Assembly: GCA_035508495.1 (NCBI GenBank)
Contig: DATJMX010000045.1
Span: forward strand, 1-61,130
From: Candidatus Binataceae bacterium
GTDB lineage: Bacteria > Desulfobacterota > Binatia > Binatales > Binataceae
DNA length: 61,130 nucleotides
Direction of reading: 5' to 3'
Each line of letters begins with the position of its first letter. Position 1 is the stretch's first letter. The notes below the pieces were generated by a model. The model saw nothing but the letters and a program-made list of their open reading frames with translations. It was not told the DNA's origin and did no database searches. This document shows positions 35,198-45,387 of this stretch, in pieces. Position numbers and translations under genes: made by a program.

Positions 35198-35392
35198 TCA
35201 ATGCAGGAGCCTGCCCTTGCGTGGCATGTCGTCGGGATGCTCGTTGCCGGGCTCGGCGGGCTTGTCGGGCACGCGATACTCTTCCGCGGCCCACGTGCCC
35301 AGATCGACCATCCGGCAACGCTCGGAACAAAACGGCCGGAAGGCGTTCTTTGGCGAGGCATCAACCGGCTTTCGGCAAATCGGGCAGCGCAT
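35198..35392 (-). CDS. yacG: DNA gyrase inhibitor YacG, zinc ribbon
   Basis: A 64-residue protein with the four zinc-ligand cysteines C3, C6, C22 and C26 in MRCPICRKPV and FRPFCSERCRMVDLGTW. The EEYRVP segment that follows is diagnostic. In E. coli YacG binds GyrB and blocks DNA binding. It stands just upstream of lpxA on the same strand with a 29-base gap. Confidence 0.88.
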   Translation of the reverse strand: MRCPICRKPVDASPKNAFRPFCSERCRMVDLGTWAAEEYRVPDKPAEPGNEHPDDMPRKGRLLH

Positions 35393-35448
35393 CGTCGATA
35401 ATCAAATGATACTCGCCGCGCATGCGGCGCGCAGCATCCGTCCGCGCG

Positions 35449-35742
35449 CTACTGCGGCATGCCCTGGCGCGTGACGAAGACGCTGCCCTTGTCGCCGATC
35501 CGAACGCAGCTGATGTCGCTGCGATTGAATTGCGGCGTGCAAAGGGGCTTGTCGATGGCCGGGCACTTGTAGAGATTCGCCTCGAGCTGTTGGCACTTGG
35601 ACAAGTCGAAGTTGGCCTGGGTTACCGGGTCACCGGTTTGAGGGGCCGGAGGCGTGTCGGTCGAGCATCCGGCGAGTCCTGCCAGCATCGCGAACACGCC
35701 AACCAATGCGGCCCGCCTAAGCGCGTTTTTCCCTCGTGTCAT
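35449..35742 (-). CDS. Small hypothetical lipoprotein
   Basis: A 97-residue protein with a lipoprotein signal (VGVFAMLAGLAGC) and five further cysteines after the lipid-modified one at about 26. The cysteines in DLSKCQQLEANLYKCPAIDKPLC and SCVRIG may form disulphides in the periplasm. No known domain was recognised. It lies between yacG and a membrane-protein gene on the same strand. Confidence 0.6.
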   Translation of the reverse strand: MTRGKNALRRAALVGVFAMLAGLAGCSTDTPPAPQTGDPVTQANFDLSKCQQLEANLYKCPAIDKPLCTPQFNRSDISCVRIGDKGSVFVTRQGMPQ

Positions 35743-35799
35743 GCAATTTCCTCCCTGCGAAGTTGGTTGGCGAATAAGCCTGCCGTTTCACGTCATAAT

Positions 35800-36465
35800 T
35801 CAAAACACTTCGGAGCCGCAGCGATCGTTGCCCCCCGCCATCCTGAACGTTCCCGACCGATAGTCATATACTATCCGCTCGAAGTAACAATACTCGTGAA
35901 GCAGACGCGGACTCTTGTACATCAAGCGGACCTGCACTTGAAGATTTGATTTTCCGGCGACCACGTGCTGATAGGCGTCGGTCGGCAGGTAAGCATACAG
36001 ATAGTAGGGAACGTTGGGCGGCACGATGCCCGCATCGATCGACGCCATCTCACCGGCGACAGGCTTGACGCGCTTGCCATCGACCAGCGCATAAACAGAC
36101 GCGATCGCGTCGATCGCGGGAATCTGGCCGAAATTGCGGAAGTCCACCGTGATCGTTGGCCGGGTCGAATCGACGGCCTCGAAGCGCGCCTGCTGCACGC
36201 CCAGGAACGGCCGATCCGCGATCAAGAATACCGCGTTGGTGACCTGCGCCGTCCGCCACGTCGCGTAAGCGCTCATCAGCGTCGCGAGCACCATCAGGAT
36301 CGCCATCAGGTCGGCGAAGCGGAGCATCTCGGAGAGCCGCCGATTCCGCGATTTCTCGCGGCGAATCTCCTGCTCTTCGAGGCGGATCAGATCAAGATCT
36401 TCGCGCTCGTGCGGATTCTGCTTCGCCTCATCGCGGCGCCGCGCGCGCGGCTCATGCTCGGCCAT
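35800..36465 (-). CDS. Hypothetical single-pass membrane protein
   Basis: 221 residues. A charged N-terminal cytoplasmic region, Arg/Glu rich and probably helical (about 1-48), is followed by one transmembrane segment (about 50-68, [19 protein letters not shown]). The beta-rich outer domain shows [28 protein letters not shown], reminiscent of small periplasmic immunoglobulin-like domains. Function unknown. The gap from the divergent monooxygenase gene holds no clear motif. Confidence 0.6.
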   Translation of the reverse strand: MAEHEPRARRRDEAKQNPHEREDLDLIRLEEQEIRREKSRNRRLSEMLRFADLMAILMVLATLMSAYATWRTAQVTNAVFLIADRPFLGVQQARFEAVDSTRPTITVDFRNFGQIPAIDAIASVYALVDGKRVKPVAGEMASIDAGIVPPNVPYYLYAYLPTDAYQHVVAGKSNLQVQVRLMYKSPRLLHEYCYFERIVYDYRSGTFRMAGGNDRCGSEVF

Positions 36466-36590
36466 CGCCGATCTCTATAGCGCCCGCATCCGCCGATGGC
36501 TATCAGCCGTTGGGACCCAAGGAGCATGGTCGCAACCGCTCTTGCAATTTGCGGTCAAGCTTGGCTGATATTTCGGCAGGGGATTTGACT

Positions 36591-38726
36591 ATGAATGCAG
36601 ACGGAAAGTGGAATGCAATTGCCGACACGCAAATGGGCGAGCAGAAGTTTACGCTGCGCTTCAAGACCAATGGCGGCACCTTTGAAGGTTCGATGCACAG
36701 CAATTTCGGAGCGCTGCTGATCTCGGGAATCATCGACGGAGATACGCTCTCATGGTCGATGGTGATGTCTCAGCCAATCGCGATGTCGCTCGACTACAAG
36801 GTCCGTGTTGAAGGCGACGAGTTGACGGGCGAGGTCAATGGCGGTGCTTTCGGTAGCGCGCCAATAAGAGGGACTCGTGCTGCCGTCGACGAGGACGAAA
36901 GCGCAGCCGCCAACGAGCCGGATCCGCTCGAGGCGGCGAAGGCAGGGCTGGATTTCGATCCCGACGCTTTGCGCGAGAGGTACCGTCAAGAGCGGGACAA
37001 GCGCCTGCGTGCCGATGGCGAGGCGCAGTACCTTGAGTTGTCCGGGAAATTTGCCCATTACAATGAGGATGATCCTTACGCGGAGCCAGGCTTCACCCGC
37101 GATCCGCTGACCGACGAAATCGACGTCGTGATCATCGGCGGTGGCTTTTCAGGACTGCTCGCGGGCGCCCGCCTCAAGGAAGCCGGTATCGACAACTTCC
37201 GGATAATCGAGGCCGGTGGCGACTTCGGCGGCACCTGGTATTGGAATCGTTATCCCGGCGCGCAGTGCGACATCGAGTCCTACTGCTATCTGCCTCTGCT
37301 CGAAGAGCTCGCGTACATCCCCAAGGAAAAGTACTCGTACGTGAGCGAGATCTTCGAGCACAGCCAGCGTATCGGCCGCGAATATGGCCTCTACGACATC
37401 ACCTGTTTTCAGACTCGCGTAAAGTCGATCGACTGGGACGAGAAGATCAAGCGCTGGCATATCAGCACCAACCGCAACGACGATATCAAGGCGCGCTTTG
37501 TGATCATGGCCCTGGGAACCGCCTCGCGCGCCAAACTTCCCGGTATCCCCGGAATCGACGAGTTCGGAGGTCACAGCTTTCACACCAGTCGATGGGACTA
37601 CAACTACACGGGCGGAGACACGACCGGCGGAATGACGAAGCTCGCCGACAAACGCGTCGCGATCATAGGCACCGGTGCGACGGCGATTCAGGCGGTCCCG
37701 TTCCTCGGTAAGTATGCGAAGCAGTTGTATGTCTTCCAGCGCACGCCGTCTTCGGTCGATCTGCGCGGCAACAAGCCGACTGATTACACGTGGGCGGAAA
37801 CGCTCGAGCCCGGATGGCAGCGCAAGCGGCGCGAGAACTTTGCGGCGATCCTGACCGGCCAGCCGTTCGAAGAGGACCTGGTCAACGACGGATGGACTGA
37901 CATCTTCCGCAACGTGTTGTCGATTCCAAAGTCCGAGAAGCCGATGACGTCTGAACAAATCGGCCAGGTGATGGAAATCGCGGACTTCAAGAAGATGAAC
38001 GGCATCCGCGCCCGCGTGGACGATACCGTTGAGGACAAGGAAGCGGCCGAAGCTCTCAAGCCCTGGTATCGGCAGTTCTGCAAGCGCCCAACTTTCAACG
38101 ACGAATTTCTACCCACTTTCAACCGTCCGAACGTCGAGCTGATCGACGTAAGCGCAGCGAAGGGCGTCGAGCGAATCACTAAGAAGGGCGTGGTCGCCAA
38201 CGGCAAAGAATACGAAGTCGATTGCATCATCTATGCTTCGGGCTTCGAGATCTCGACCGCCTTCAAGCGGCGCGTCGGAATCGAAATCAACGGCGAAGGC
38301 GGCAAATCCCTGTTCGATCACTTCGCCGACGGATTCAAAACCCTGCACGGGTTTTCGACCCGCGGCTTCCCAAACTGGTTCTATATCGGTATCTCCCAGA
38401 ACGCCTTGTCAGTGAATATGACCGCGATGTTCGATGAGCAGGCGAGGCACATCGCCTACATCATCAAGGAGACCCGGAACCGCGGCGGCGTGACCGTACA
38501 GCCCCAGCAGGAGGCTCAGGACGCGTGGGTCGATCTGATCAACAAACTTCAGATCAACAATCGCGCGTTCCTCGAAGCCTGCACGCCCGGCTACTACAAC
38601 AACGAGGGCAGCGCCCGCGCCGGTCTAGGCGCAGGCATCTACACCCCAGGCATCAACGCCTTCAATAAATTGCTCGAAGAATGGCGTGCTAAGGGCGACC
38701 TGGAGGGCCTCGAAATTCAGCGCTAG
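36591..38726 (+). CDS. Baeyer-Villiger monooxygenase with an N-terminal beta domain
   Basis: Flavoprotein predicted to insert oxygen next to a ketone using NADPH. The FAD-binding motif is [14 protein letters not shown] (about residue 180). [19 protein letters not shown] and the type I fingerprint FxGxxxHxxxWD ([12 protein letters not shown], about 325-335) are present, and the NADPH motif is [18 protein letters not shown]. The first 97 residues form an extra domain of alternating strands ([40 protein letters not shown]) not found in ordinary members. The ATG at 36591 is preferred over an upstream TTG frame; AGGGGA lies 9 nt before. Substrates might be cyclic or aromatic ketones. Confidence 0.85.
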   Translation: MNADGKWNAIADTQMGEQKFTLRFKTNGGTFEGSMHSNFGALLISGIIDGDTLSWSMVMSQPIAMSLDYKVRVEGDELTGEVNGGAFGSAPIRGTRAAVDEDESAAANEPDPLEAAKAGLDFDPDALRERYRQERDKRLRADGEAQYLELSGKFAHYNEDDPYAEPGFTRDPLTDEIDVVIIGGGFSGLLAGARLKEAGIDNFRIIEAGGDFGGTWYWNRYPGAQCDIESYCYLPLLEELAYIPKEKYSYVSEIFEHSQRIGREYGLYDITCFQTRVKSIDWDEKIKRWHISTNRNDDIKARFVIMALGTASRAKLPGIPGIDEFGGHSFHTSRWDYNYTGGDTTGGMTKLADKRVAIIGTGATAIQAVPFLGKYAKQLYVFQRTPSSVDLRGNKPTDYTWAETLEPGWQRKRRENFAAILTGQPFEEDLVNDGWTDIFRNVLSIPKSEKPMTSEQIGQVMEIADFKKMNGIRARVDDTVEDKEAAEALKPWYRQFCKRPTFNDEFLPTFNRPNVELIDVSAAKGVERITKKGVVANGKEYEVDCIIYASGFEISTAFKRRVGIEINGEGGKSLFDHFADGFKTLHGFSTRGFPNWFYIGISQNALSVNMTAMFDEQARHIAYIIKETRNRGGVTVQPQQEAQDAWVDLINKLQINNRAFLEACTPGYYNNEGSARAGLGAGIYTPGINAFNKLLEEWRAKGDLEGLEIQR

Positions 38727-38753
38727 AGAAGTAGTCCTCGTTCGCGAGGGCGG

Positions 38754-40955
38754 TCACTCAGGCGCCAGGAACCAGAGCACCGAGAGGGCCGGGAGTTCGA
38801 TCGCGATCGAGTGGCTGAACTGATGCCATTTGATCGGCGCGGCCTCGACACCGCCGCCGTTGCCGATATTGGTGCCGCCGTACGTTTCCGCGTCGGTGTT
38901 GAGCACCTCGCGATACCATCCGGGCTTCGGCACGCCGATGCGGAATCCGCTGCGCACCACCGGCGAGAAGTTGCACACGCAAATCAGCGTCCGGCCCGAC
39001 GAAGGCGCGATACGCATAAACGCGATCACATTGGCGTCGGCGTCGTCTGCCTCGATCCAGCGAAATCCGGAAGGCTCAGTGTCGGCCTCCCACAGCGCGG
39101 GTTGCGATCGGTAGATGTGATTCAGATCGCGGACGAGGTTTTGCAGCCCCTGATGCTCCTTATATTGGAGCAGGTCCCAATCGATGCTGGTGTCGTGATT
39201 CCATTCGCGGCGCTGCCCGATTTCGGTGCCCATGAAGATGAGCTTCTTGCCAGAGCGCGCCCACATGTAAGCGAACAGCGCGCGCTGGTTGGCGAACTGC
39301 TGCCACAAATCGCCGGGCATCTTCGAGAGCAGGTTGCGCTTGCCGTGAACGACTTCGTCGTGGGAAATCGGCAGCACGAAATTCTCGCTCCACGCATAGA
39401 GCAGACCGAAAGTAAGGTCGCGATGGTGCCAGCGGCGGTAGATGGGATCGAGCGCGATGTACTCGAGCGTGTCATGCATCCAGCCCATATCCCACTTGAA
39501 GCCGAAGCCGAGCCCGCCCATCCAGGTCGGGCGGCTGACTCCACCCCACGCCGTCGATTCCTCGGCGATCATCATGATGCCGGGGTTAAGCCGGTACACG
39601 GCTTCGTTCAGCATCTTCACAAATGAGATGGCGTCGAGATTCTCACGGCCGCCGTACGCGTTCGGAACCCATTCGCCCTCGCGCCGCCCGTAGTCGAGAT
39701 AAATCATCGACGCGACCGCATCGACGCGCAGCCCATCGACGTGAAATTCGCCGAGCCAGTAGAGCGCGCTCGCGATCAGGAAGCTGCGAACCTCGGCGCG
39801 GCCATAATTGAAGATGTAAGTGCCCCAATCCGGATGATGCCCCTGGCGCGGATCGGCATGCTCAAAGAGCGCGGTGCCATCGAAGCGCCCGAGGCTGAAC
39901 TCATCCTTGGGAAAATGGGCCGGCACCCAGTCGAGGATCACGCCGATGCCCCTTCGATGAAGCTCATCGATGAGGTAGCGCAGGTCGTCGGGGTTGCCGT
40001 AGCGCGAGGTCGAGGCGAAGTAGCCGCTCACCTGGTAGCCCCACGAGCCGGTGAACGGATGCTCCATCAAGGGCATGAGCTGAACGTGCGTGAAGCCCAT
40101 CTGCTGGACGTAGTCGCCGAGCTGCGACGCCATCTCGCGATAGGTGAGCGGACGATTGCCGTCCTCCGGCACACGCCGCCACGATCCGAGATGAACCTCG
40201 TAGATCAACATCGGACTGCGCACCGCTTCGCGCGCCGCCCGCTGCTGCATCCACTCGTCATCGCGGAACTGGTAACTCGAGTTCCAAACGACCGATGCGG
40301 TCGCGGGCGGATTCTCCATCTGCTGCGCGAAGGGATCGGCTTTGAGCAGGAGCGATCCGGCCTGGGTGCGGATCTCGTATTTGTAAGCGGCGCCCGGCTT
40401 CACATCGGGGATGAAGATTTCCCACACCCCCGAGCCGCCCAGCACGCGCATCATGTTGAGCCGCCCGTCCCAGGCGTTGAAATCGCCGACCACGCTGACG
40501 CCGCGCGCATTCGGCGCCCATACCGCGAACGACACGCCTGCGATGCCGTTCATCTCACGGACGTGCGCGCCGAGCTTGTCGTACGCGCGCTCGTGCTTCT
40601 GCTCGCTCCACAGATAAAGGTCGAGCTCGCCGAGGGTGGGCAGGAACGAGTAGGCATCGGCGATCGTGAATGCGGCGCCGCCCGGATACTGAATCTCAAG
40701 ACGATACGGAAACACTTCGCGGCGACCGTCGACGACGCCCTCGAACAGCCCGCCGTCGTGCGGCGTCATTGCGATCGGCGCCTCGCCGTCGATCAGGATC
40801 GAAACGCGCTCCGCTCCAGGCCGAAAGGCACGGATGAAAACGCGATTACCGTCGGGATGAATACCGAGAATCGAATGGGGATCGTGATGCACCAGCGCGA
40901 GCAGGCGTTCGACCTCCTCGCGCTTGAGATTTGATTCGAAAGTTTCAGAGCTCAT
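38754..40955 (-). CDS. glgB: 1,4-alpha-glucan branching enzyme
   Basis: GH13 enzyme that creates alpha-1,6 branches in glycogen. 733 residues with two N-terminal beta-sandwich (CBM48-type) regions, then the catalytic barrel. The nucleophile Asp is in FHVDGLRVDAVASMIYLDY, the acid Glu in MMIAEESTAWGG and the third carboxylate in LPISHDEVVHGK. The EWVPNAYGGRENLDA loop is typical of GlgB. The ATG at 40955 starts MSSETFESNLKREEVE; the longer frame to 41279 overlaps the divergent gene region and is not used. No other glycogen gene is in the window. Confidence 0.92.
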   Translation of the reverse strand: MSSETFESNLKREEVERLLALVHHDPHSILGIHPDGNRVFIRAFRPGAERVSILIDGEAPIAMTPHDGGLFEGVVDGRREVFPYRLEIQYPGGAAFTIADAYSFLPTLGELDLYLWSEQKHERAYDKLGAHVREMNGIAGVSFAVWAPNARGVSVVGDFNAWDGRLNMMRVLGGSGVWEIFIPDVKPGAAYKYEIRTQAGSLLLKADPFAQQMENPPATASVVWNSSYQFRDDEWMQQRAAREAVRSPMLIYEVHLGSWRRVPEDGNRPLTYREMASQLGDYVQQMGFTHVQLMPLMEHPFTGSWGYQVSGYFASTSRYGNPDDLRYLIDELHRRGIGVILDWVPAHFPKDEFSLGRFDGTALFEHADPRQGHHPDWGTYIFNYGRAEVRSFLIASALYWLGEFHVDGLRVDAVASMIYLDYGRREGEWVPNAYGGRENLDAISFVKMLNEAVYRLNPGIMMIAEESTAWGGVSRPTWMGGLGFGFKWDMGWMHDTLEYIALDPIYRRWHHRDLTFGLLYAWSENFVLPISHDEVVHGKRNLLSKMPGDLWQQFANQRALFAYMWARSGKKLIFMGTEIGQRREWNHDTSIDWDLLQYKEHQGLQNLVRDLNHIYRSQPALWEADTEPSGFRWIEADDADANVIAFMRIAPSSGRTLICVCNFSPVVRSGFRIGVPKPGWYREVLNTDAETYGGTNIGNGGGVEAAPIKWHQFSHSIAIELPALSVLWFLAPE

Positions 40956-41152
40956 GTTGTTATGTCCAAGGCCGGGCTCCGCGTCGGGACTGTTAAGTCG
41001 TCGCAGCCGGCCTGCGCTAAAGTCTAAAGGATAGCGAGGGCCTGCGCGACTCACCTCGCGCGCGAAGGCGCTTTGCTTCACGCGCCCGAAATGCTTGTTT
41101 GTTTCGCGAAACGCAGCATTAAGCGCGCAGTAAATCGTGGAGTGAACGTCAT

Positions 41153-42400
41153 ATGGCTGAGTCGCCAAATCGGCAGCCCGCGGGCAACGTATCGGCCTTC
41201 GATCGCATGATGGGGCAGCTCGAAGTGATCGAGCCGGGCCTCGCGATGTTCCATGGCTTCGCCAATGTTGCGTTCGCATATGGACGCGGCGAGATGCTCG
41301 CGGTCGATACCAGCTCGCGACTGATGGGCGCGATGGCGGTGAAGGCGATTCGCGAGGTCACCGACGAGCCGTTCGCGTTCCTGATTTACACTCACGGTCA
41401 CGCTGATCACGCCTTCGGCACGCGAGCATTCATCGAAGACGCCGCGGCCCGCGGCTATCGCCGTCCCAAAATCTGGGCGCATGGAGATGTCAGCGGCAGA
41501 TTTCGCCGCTACGCGATGACCAAGGGATGGCAATCGCATATCAATCAGCTTCAGTTCGGCGCGGGTGCGGGCGTTGCGAGCTCGTTCGAAGAAAAGAATT
41601 TTCATAGCGCGGACCTCGTTTACCGCGATTACCAGATGCTCGAACTGGTCGGTGAGGCCGTCGAGCTGCATCATGCGATGGGCGAGACCGACGACGCGAC
41701 GTGGGTCTGGATGCCGCATCGGCGCGCGGCGATGGTCGGCGATCTTGTCGTCTCCTCGATGCCGAATACCGGCAATCCCAACAAGGTGCAGCGCTACACG
41801 CTCGAATGGGCCGAGGCGCTCGAGGAAATTGCGCGGCGCAATCCGCGCTACGTTCTGCCGGGGCACGGACCCGTGGTGAATGGCGAGCCGGCGTGCCAGG
41901 AACTGCTCGTCGACACGGCACGAGCGCTCAGGTTCGTTCACGATGAAGTTGTGCGGCTGCTCAACGCCGGGCAGTGGCCGGTCGATATCATCGAGGCAAA
42001 TATCAAGCTGCCCGTGGAGCTGGAATCGAAGCCCTACCTCGCGCCGGTTTACGGATGCGTCCCGTTCGTGGTGCGCGACGTGATTCGCCGCTACGCCGGA
42101 TGGTGGTCGGGCGAGCCATCGGCAATGTTCCCAGCTTCGCGGCAGGAGCGCGCCGAAGACGTGCTCGCGCTATGCGGCCACGACGCGATCCTGACGCGCG
42201 CCAGATCGCTCCGCGACGAAGGCAAGCTTCAACGGGCGCTCGCGCTCGCGGAAACGGCACTCAACGCCGACAAGAACGATCGCGAAGCAACCGAGCTGAA
42301 CGCCGAAATCCTGGACAAGCTGGCGGCCGAAGAGCGCTCCTTCATCGCCCGCAACTTCTTCACCGGCGCCGCCCGCCAACTCCGCGAACGATTGAAATAG
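41153..42400 (+). CDS. Metallo-beta-lactamase fold alkyl-sulfatase-like hydrolase
   Basis: Zinc hydrolase of 415 residues. The metal motif THGHADH (H81, H83, D85, H86) is present, followed by further ligands around HHAMGETDD and VLPGHGPVV. The C-terminal region (about 275-380) looks like the alkyl-sulfatase dimerisation domain (FVVRDVIRRYAGWWSGEP). The SCP2-like tail of SdsA1/BDS1 is missing, so the protein is shorter than those sulfatases. It may hydrolyse alkyl sulphates or related esters. It starts about 200 bases from the divergent glgB. Confidence 0.8.
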   Translation: MAESPNRQPAGNVSAFDRMMGQLEVIEPGLAMFHGFANVAFAYGRGEMLAVDTSSRLMGAMAVKAIREVTDEPFAFLIYTHGHADHAFGTRAFIEDAAARGYRRPKIWAHGDVSGRFRRYAMTKGWQSHINQLQFGAGAGVASSFEEKNFHSADLVYRDYQMLELVGEAVELHHAMGETDDATWVWMPHRRAAMVGDLVVSSMPNTGNPNKVQRYTLEWAEALEEIARRNPRYVLPGHGPVVNGEPACQELLVDTARALRFVHDEVVRLLNAGQWPVDIIEANIKLPVELESKPYLAPVYGCVPFVVRDVIRRYAGWWSGEPSAMFPASRQERAEDVLALCGHDAILTRARSLRDEGKLQRALALAETALNADKNDREATELNAEILDKLAAEERSFIARNFFTGAARQLRERLK

Positions 42401-42553
42401 CAACTGCTGAAATACTAGCGCTTTCCTTTGTGCCTCACGCACGACGATGCCCAGTAGCCTGTCGCGATGTGTATAGATTCAAAGGATACCTTTCGCGTTG
42501 GCGTCGCGCATCTCGTTATCGCCGCAATACTCTGACTTCGCTATAGTTTGCGC

Positions 42554-43456
42554 GTGGATTGGTTCGCGCAGAATTATCATCATCTGCTGTTTACCGATTT
42601 CGGCGGATTCGCTTTCGTTCTCGTTCTCTACCTCGTTCTCGGAATCTTCGAGATCACGTTCCCGGCCGAGCCCGGGCAGGCGTTCTCGGGACGCATCACC
42701 AACGTCGTCGTCACCGGGATGTTCCTCGGCTTCGGCGGACTCCTCACGAAATGGAGCATCAATGCGCTCGGCGCCGGACCTCGTCGTCTGCTCGATCACG
42801 GAATCCTCGTCTCCGTTGCGATTCTGATTGCCTACGGATTCGTGAGCGACCTGTTCTTCTACTGGTATCATCGCGCGCAACACAGGATCGATTTCCTCTG
42901 GCCCATCCACGAGCTGCATCACACCGACGGTGCGCTCAACGCAACGACGAGCCTGCGCACCTTCTGGCTGGAGGCGCCGATTCAGAGCCTGATCGTCGCC
43001 CTGCCCGCAACCTACATCATCGGATTGGACCATCGCGCGGCTTTTGTGCTGCCGGCACTGTTCACGGGATGGCTATACTTCACACACGCGAACTGGCGGC
43101 TGGGCCTGGGTTTTCTGACGCCGCTCATATGCGGTCCGCAGCTGCATCGGATTCATCATTCGAATCTCAGTGAGCATCAGAACAAAAATTTCGCGCAGTA
43201 CTTTCCTGTTATCGACATGATGTTCGGAACTTACTATGCGCCCCGCCGTGGCGAGTTTCCAACGACCGGGATTCCGAATCGCACCGCGCCCGCGTCTTGG
43301 GCGGAGATGACCGTGGGTCCATTTCTGGCCTGGACCGCCGCTATCGATACGCGACTTTCGAGCGAACCCGCGGTAGCGGCGAAGCCCGCGCCTAAACCTG
43401 CAGCTGTATCGAAGCCGCAGCCGCGAGCATCGCGACAGCGGCGCCGCGCACGTTAA
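42554..43456 (+). CDS. Fatty acid hydroxylase/sterol desaturase family protein
   Basis: Integral membrane di-iron enzyme. The three histidine boxes are HRAQH, HELHH and HRIHHS, with the usual spacing, among about four hydrophobic segments. The C-terminus is a Pro/Ala/Lys/Arg-rich tail that is probably cytoplasmic. The likely start is GTG at 42554 (a TTG two codons upstream is possible). Substrate unknown; relatives hydroxylate or desaturate sterols, carotenoids and fatty acids. It is probably a single-gene unit between the hydrolase and MscS. Confidence 0.8.
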   Translation: MDWFAQNYHHLLFTDFGGFAFVLVLYLVLGIFEITFPAEPGQAFSGRITNVVVTGMFLGFGGLLTKWSINALGAGPRRLLDHGILVSVAILIAYGFVSDLFFYWYHRAQHRIDFLWPIHELHHTDGALNATTSLRTFWLEAPIQSLIVALPATYIIGLDHRAAFVLPALFTGWLYFTHANWRLGLGFLTPLICGPQLHRIHHSNLSEHQNKNFAQYFPVIDMMFGTYYAPRRGEFPTTGIPNRTAPASWAEMTVGPFLAWTAAIDTRLSSEPAVAAKPAPKPAAVSKPQPRASRQRRRAR

Positions 43457-43589
43457 TCTCGCGCATCCGTGCTGGCGTTGAAATGGATCGAACCGCCGCC
43501 GTGAAAGCAAATCCGCCAGATTTCGCGGCGATGCCGCGGCGGTTGATAGAATTAAATCAATCTCGCTCCGCCTTCGACGAGGTTGGTCG

Positions 43590-44459
43590 ATGCAACCCCC
43601 GCTGCTGCCCGCTCATGTCGATTACTACTCGGCTGCGCTTTTCACCTGGTTGATCAATCTGCTGCCGCGTCTCGCGACCGCGGTGGCGATTCTCATCGTT
43701 GGATATCTGATCGCGGCATGGGCGGGACGCGCCTCGCGCTCGATGCTCGCGCGGAGCCAACGTCTGGACGTGACCGTACAGCCGATCGCCGCGGTCGCGA
43801 TTCGCTACGCGATAATGATCCTCGTGATCGTCGCCGCGCTCGGCCAACTCGGGATCCAGACTGCGTCGCTGCTGGCGGTGCTCGGCGCCGCTGGTCTCGC
43901 GATCGGACTCGCGCTGCAAGGCACTCTTACCAACATCGCGGCGGGAATCATGCTGCTGTGGCTCAGGCCGTTTCGGATCGGCGACTACATCGAGGTGCCG
44001 ACCAACAACATCGCGGGGCGCGTAATCGAGATGGGGCTCTTCGTATGCCATCTCGAGTCTGCTGAGGGCGTCTTCGTCTTCGCACCGAACAGCGCAATCT
44101 GGAACGCCGCGCTACGCAATCAGAGTCGCATCGCGGGCCGCCTGATCAGCTTCGGGGTCGCGTTGCCGCCGACGGCGCCGATCGACAAAGCGCGCGGGAT
44201 TCTGTTCGCGATGCTGAAGGAGGACGCACGCGTCGCGAAAGATCCCGCGCCGGAAGTGTTCCTTGACAGCTTCGATGCGACCGCCGGTGTCACGCTAAAC
44301 TGCACATTCCACGTGGTGCACGAGCATTCCGCAGAACTTCAGCGCGACATCATCGAGCGCGCCAACCAGCGTCTTGCGCAATCCGAAGTTGGCGCGCCGC
44401 GCTCGGTCACGCGCCTGATACCAGCGGTCAGCGACCCCTCGCGACTGATCCTGAGCTGA
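43590..44459 (+). CDS. Small-conductance mechanosensitive channel, MscS family
   Basis: Inner-membrane tension-gated channel that protects against osmotic downshock. 289 residues, three membrane helices and the pore-lining TM3 (LAVLGAAGLAIGLALQGTLTNIAAGIMLLWLRPFRIGDYIEV) with its Gly/Ala packing pattern. The cytoplasmic beta domain and vestibule follow. The size is that of E. coli MscS (286). It ends 24 bases before the Fur-regulated promoter region. Confidence 0.9.
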   Translation: MQPPLLPAHVDYYSAALFTWLINLLPRLATAVAILIVGYLIAAWAGRASRSMLARSQRLDVTVQPIAAVAIRYAIMILVIVAALGQLGIQTASLLAVLGAAGLAIGLALQGTLTNIAAGIMLLWLRPFRIGDYIEVPTNNIAGRVIEMGLFVCHLESAEGVFVFAPNSAIWNAALRNQSRIAGRLISFGVALPPTAPIDKARGILFAMLKEDARVAKDPAPEVFLDSFDATAGVTLNCTFHVVHEHSAELQRDIIERANQRLAQSEVGAPRSVTRLIPAVSDPSRLILS

Positions 44460-44482
44460 TCAAGAAACTTGGGTCCAAGGGC

Positions 44483-44527
44483 TTGACATTTTTACCGGCT
44501 TCCACAATATTGAGAATCATTCTCAAT
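44483..44527 (+). promoter_or_regulatory. Promoter with Fur box upstream of cupredoxin operon
   Basis: A consensus -35 TTGACA (44483-44488) is followed after 17 bases by a weak -10 AATATT (44506-44511). Overlapping the -10 is the 19-bp palindrome ATTGAGAATCATTCTCAAT (44509-44527), with 9-base arms around one central base. This is the form of the classical iron-responsive Fur site, and its position would block RNA polymerase when Fe-Fur is bound. The ATG follows 3 bases later. Confidence 0.8.
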
Positions 44528-44530
44528 TTC

Positions 44531-44887
44531 ATGAGGACGCCGATGCCGTCAGCTCAGCCTTCACTCAAATTACTTGCCCTGGCCTCGCTAGTCGCCGTTT
44601 GCGCTTTGCCTGCACTCGCGCGCGCCGACGAGACGGAGATTAAATTCGAGAACCATCACTTCACGCCTCAGACTCTGAACCTGACTTCGGGCCAGGCGAC
44701 CAAAATAAAGGTCGTGAATGCGAGTAACGAAACCATCGAGTTCGAAAGCTTCAAGCTCAATCGCGAACAAGCCGTGCAACCAGGCCAGACGATCACGGTG
44801 AATATCCCCGCGCTTAGCCCGGGCAACTACGACTTCTACGACGATTTCCATCAGGACGTTCCGCAGGGAAATATCGTCGCCCGCTGA
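44531..44887 (+). CDS. Secreted cupredoxin-like protein (EfeO/FtrB type)
   Basis: A 118-residue periplasmic protein with a signal peptide (about 1-33, ending ALARA). The cupredoxin fold is seen in IKFENHHFTPQTLNLTSGQATKIKVVNASNETIEFESFKLNRE and SPGNYDFYDDFHQDVPQGNIVA. This is the type of cupredoxin that accompanies ferrous iron uptake systems such as EfeO/FtrB. Potential metal ligands are His, Glu and Asp residues; there is no Cys ligand. The ATG at 44531 lies just downstream of the Fur box. It is the first gene of an iron-regulated run. Confidence 0.75.
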   Translation: MRTPMPSAQPSLKLLALASLVAVCALPALARADETEIKFENHHFTPQTLNLTSGQATKIKVVNASNETIEFESFKLNREQAVQPGQTITVNIPALSPGNYDFYDDFHQDVPQGNIVAR

Positions 44888-44908
44888 CGCGGGCTCGAAA
44901 CCTGAACA

Positions 44909-45376
44909 GTGACAGCTCGCAGGATCGGCATCGCGCTGCTAGCGGCGATCGCCGCGATGATGATGCTCACGCAATTTTTTCGACCCGCGATCGACAATCC
45001 CCCTGCAGGCGGCGCCCTCGATGCCCCTCCTGAGATCGCCGCCCTCCTCCGTGGCTCGTGTTACGACTGCCATTCCAACGAAACGCACTGGCCGTTCTAC
45101 GCGCGAGTCGCGCCTCTCTCATGGCTCGTCGTTCACGATGTAAATCGCGGCCGCCAAGAACTCAACTTCTCCGAATGGAATACGTACTTCCCTCAAACAC
45201 GGCATCGGAAACTGCAATGGATCGAGCGCTCGCTCACGCAGGAGCACATGCCGCCGCGGATCTATACATTGATGCATCCTGGCAGCCGGCTCAGCGCGGC
45301 TGATCGCACAACAATCAACAACTGGATCGAAACTCAACTCGCCGAACCGGGGGCGCCGAGTACGTCAACCCACTGA
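44909..45376 (+). CDS. Haem-binding domain protein with one CxxCH motif
   Basis: A 155-residue protein with one N-terminal hydrophobic anchor (about 7-24) and a haem-attachment motif CYDCH (about 51-55, GSCYDCHSNETHWPFYARVAPLSW). It matches the Haem_bd family: the WPFY and WLVVHDV segments follow, and the C-terminal HMPPRIYTLMHPGSRLS supplies a candidate Met ligand. The start is GTG. It probably acts as a periplasmic electron carrier with the cupredoxin, consistent with the ccm cluster elsewhere. Its stop overlaps the Shine-Dalgarno of the next gene. Confidence 0.78.
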   Translation: MTARRIGIALLAAIAAMMMLTQFFRPAIDNPPAGGALDAPPEIAALLRGSCYDCHSNETHWPFYARVAPLSWLVVHDVNRGRQELNFSEWNTYFPQTRHRKLQWIERSLTQEHMPPRIYTLMHPGSRLSAADRTTINNWIETQLAEPGAPSTSTH

Positions 45377-45387
45377 GGAGCCCTTTC

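Noticed and set aside
40956..41279. N-terminal extension of GlgB
   Set aside because: No homology pattern, overlaps the divergent hydrolase start, and a good ATG is at 40955.
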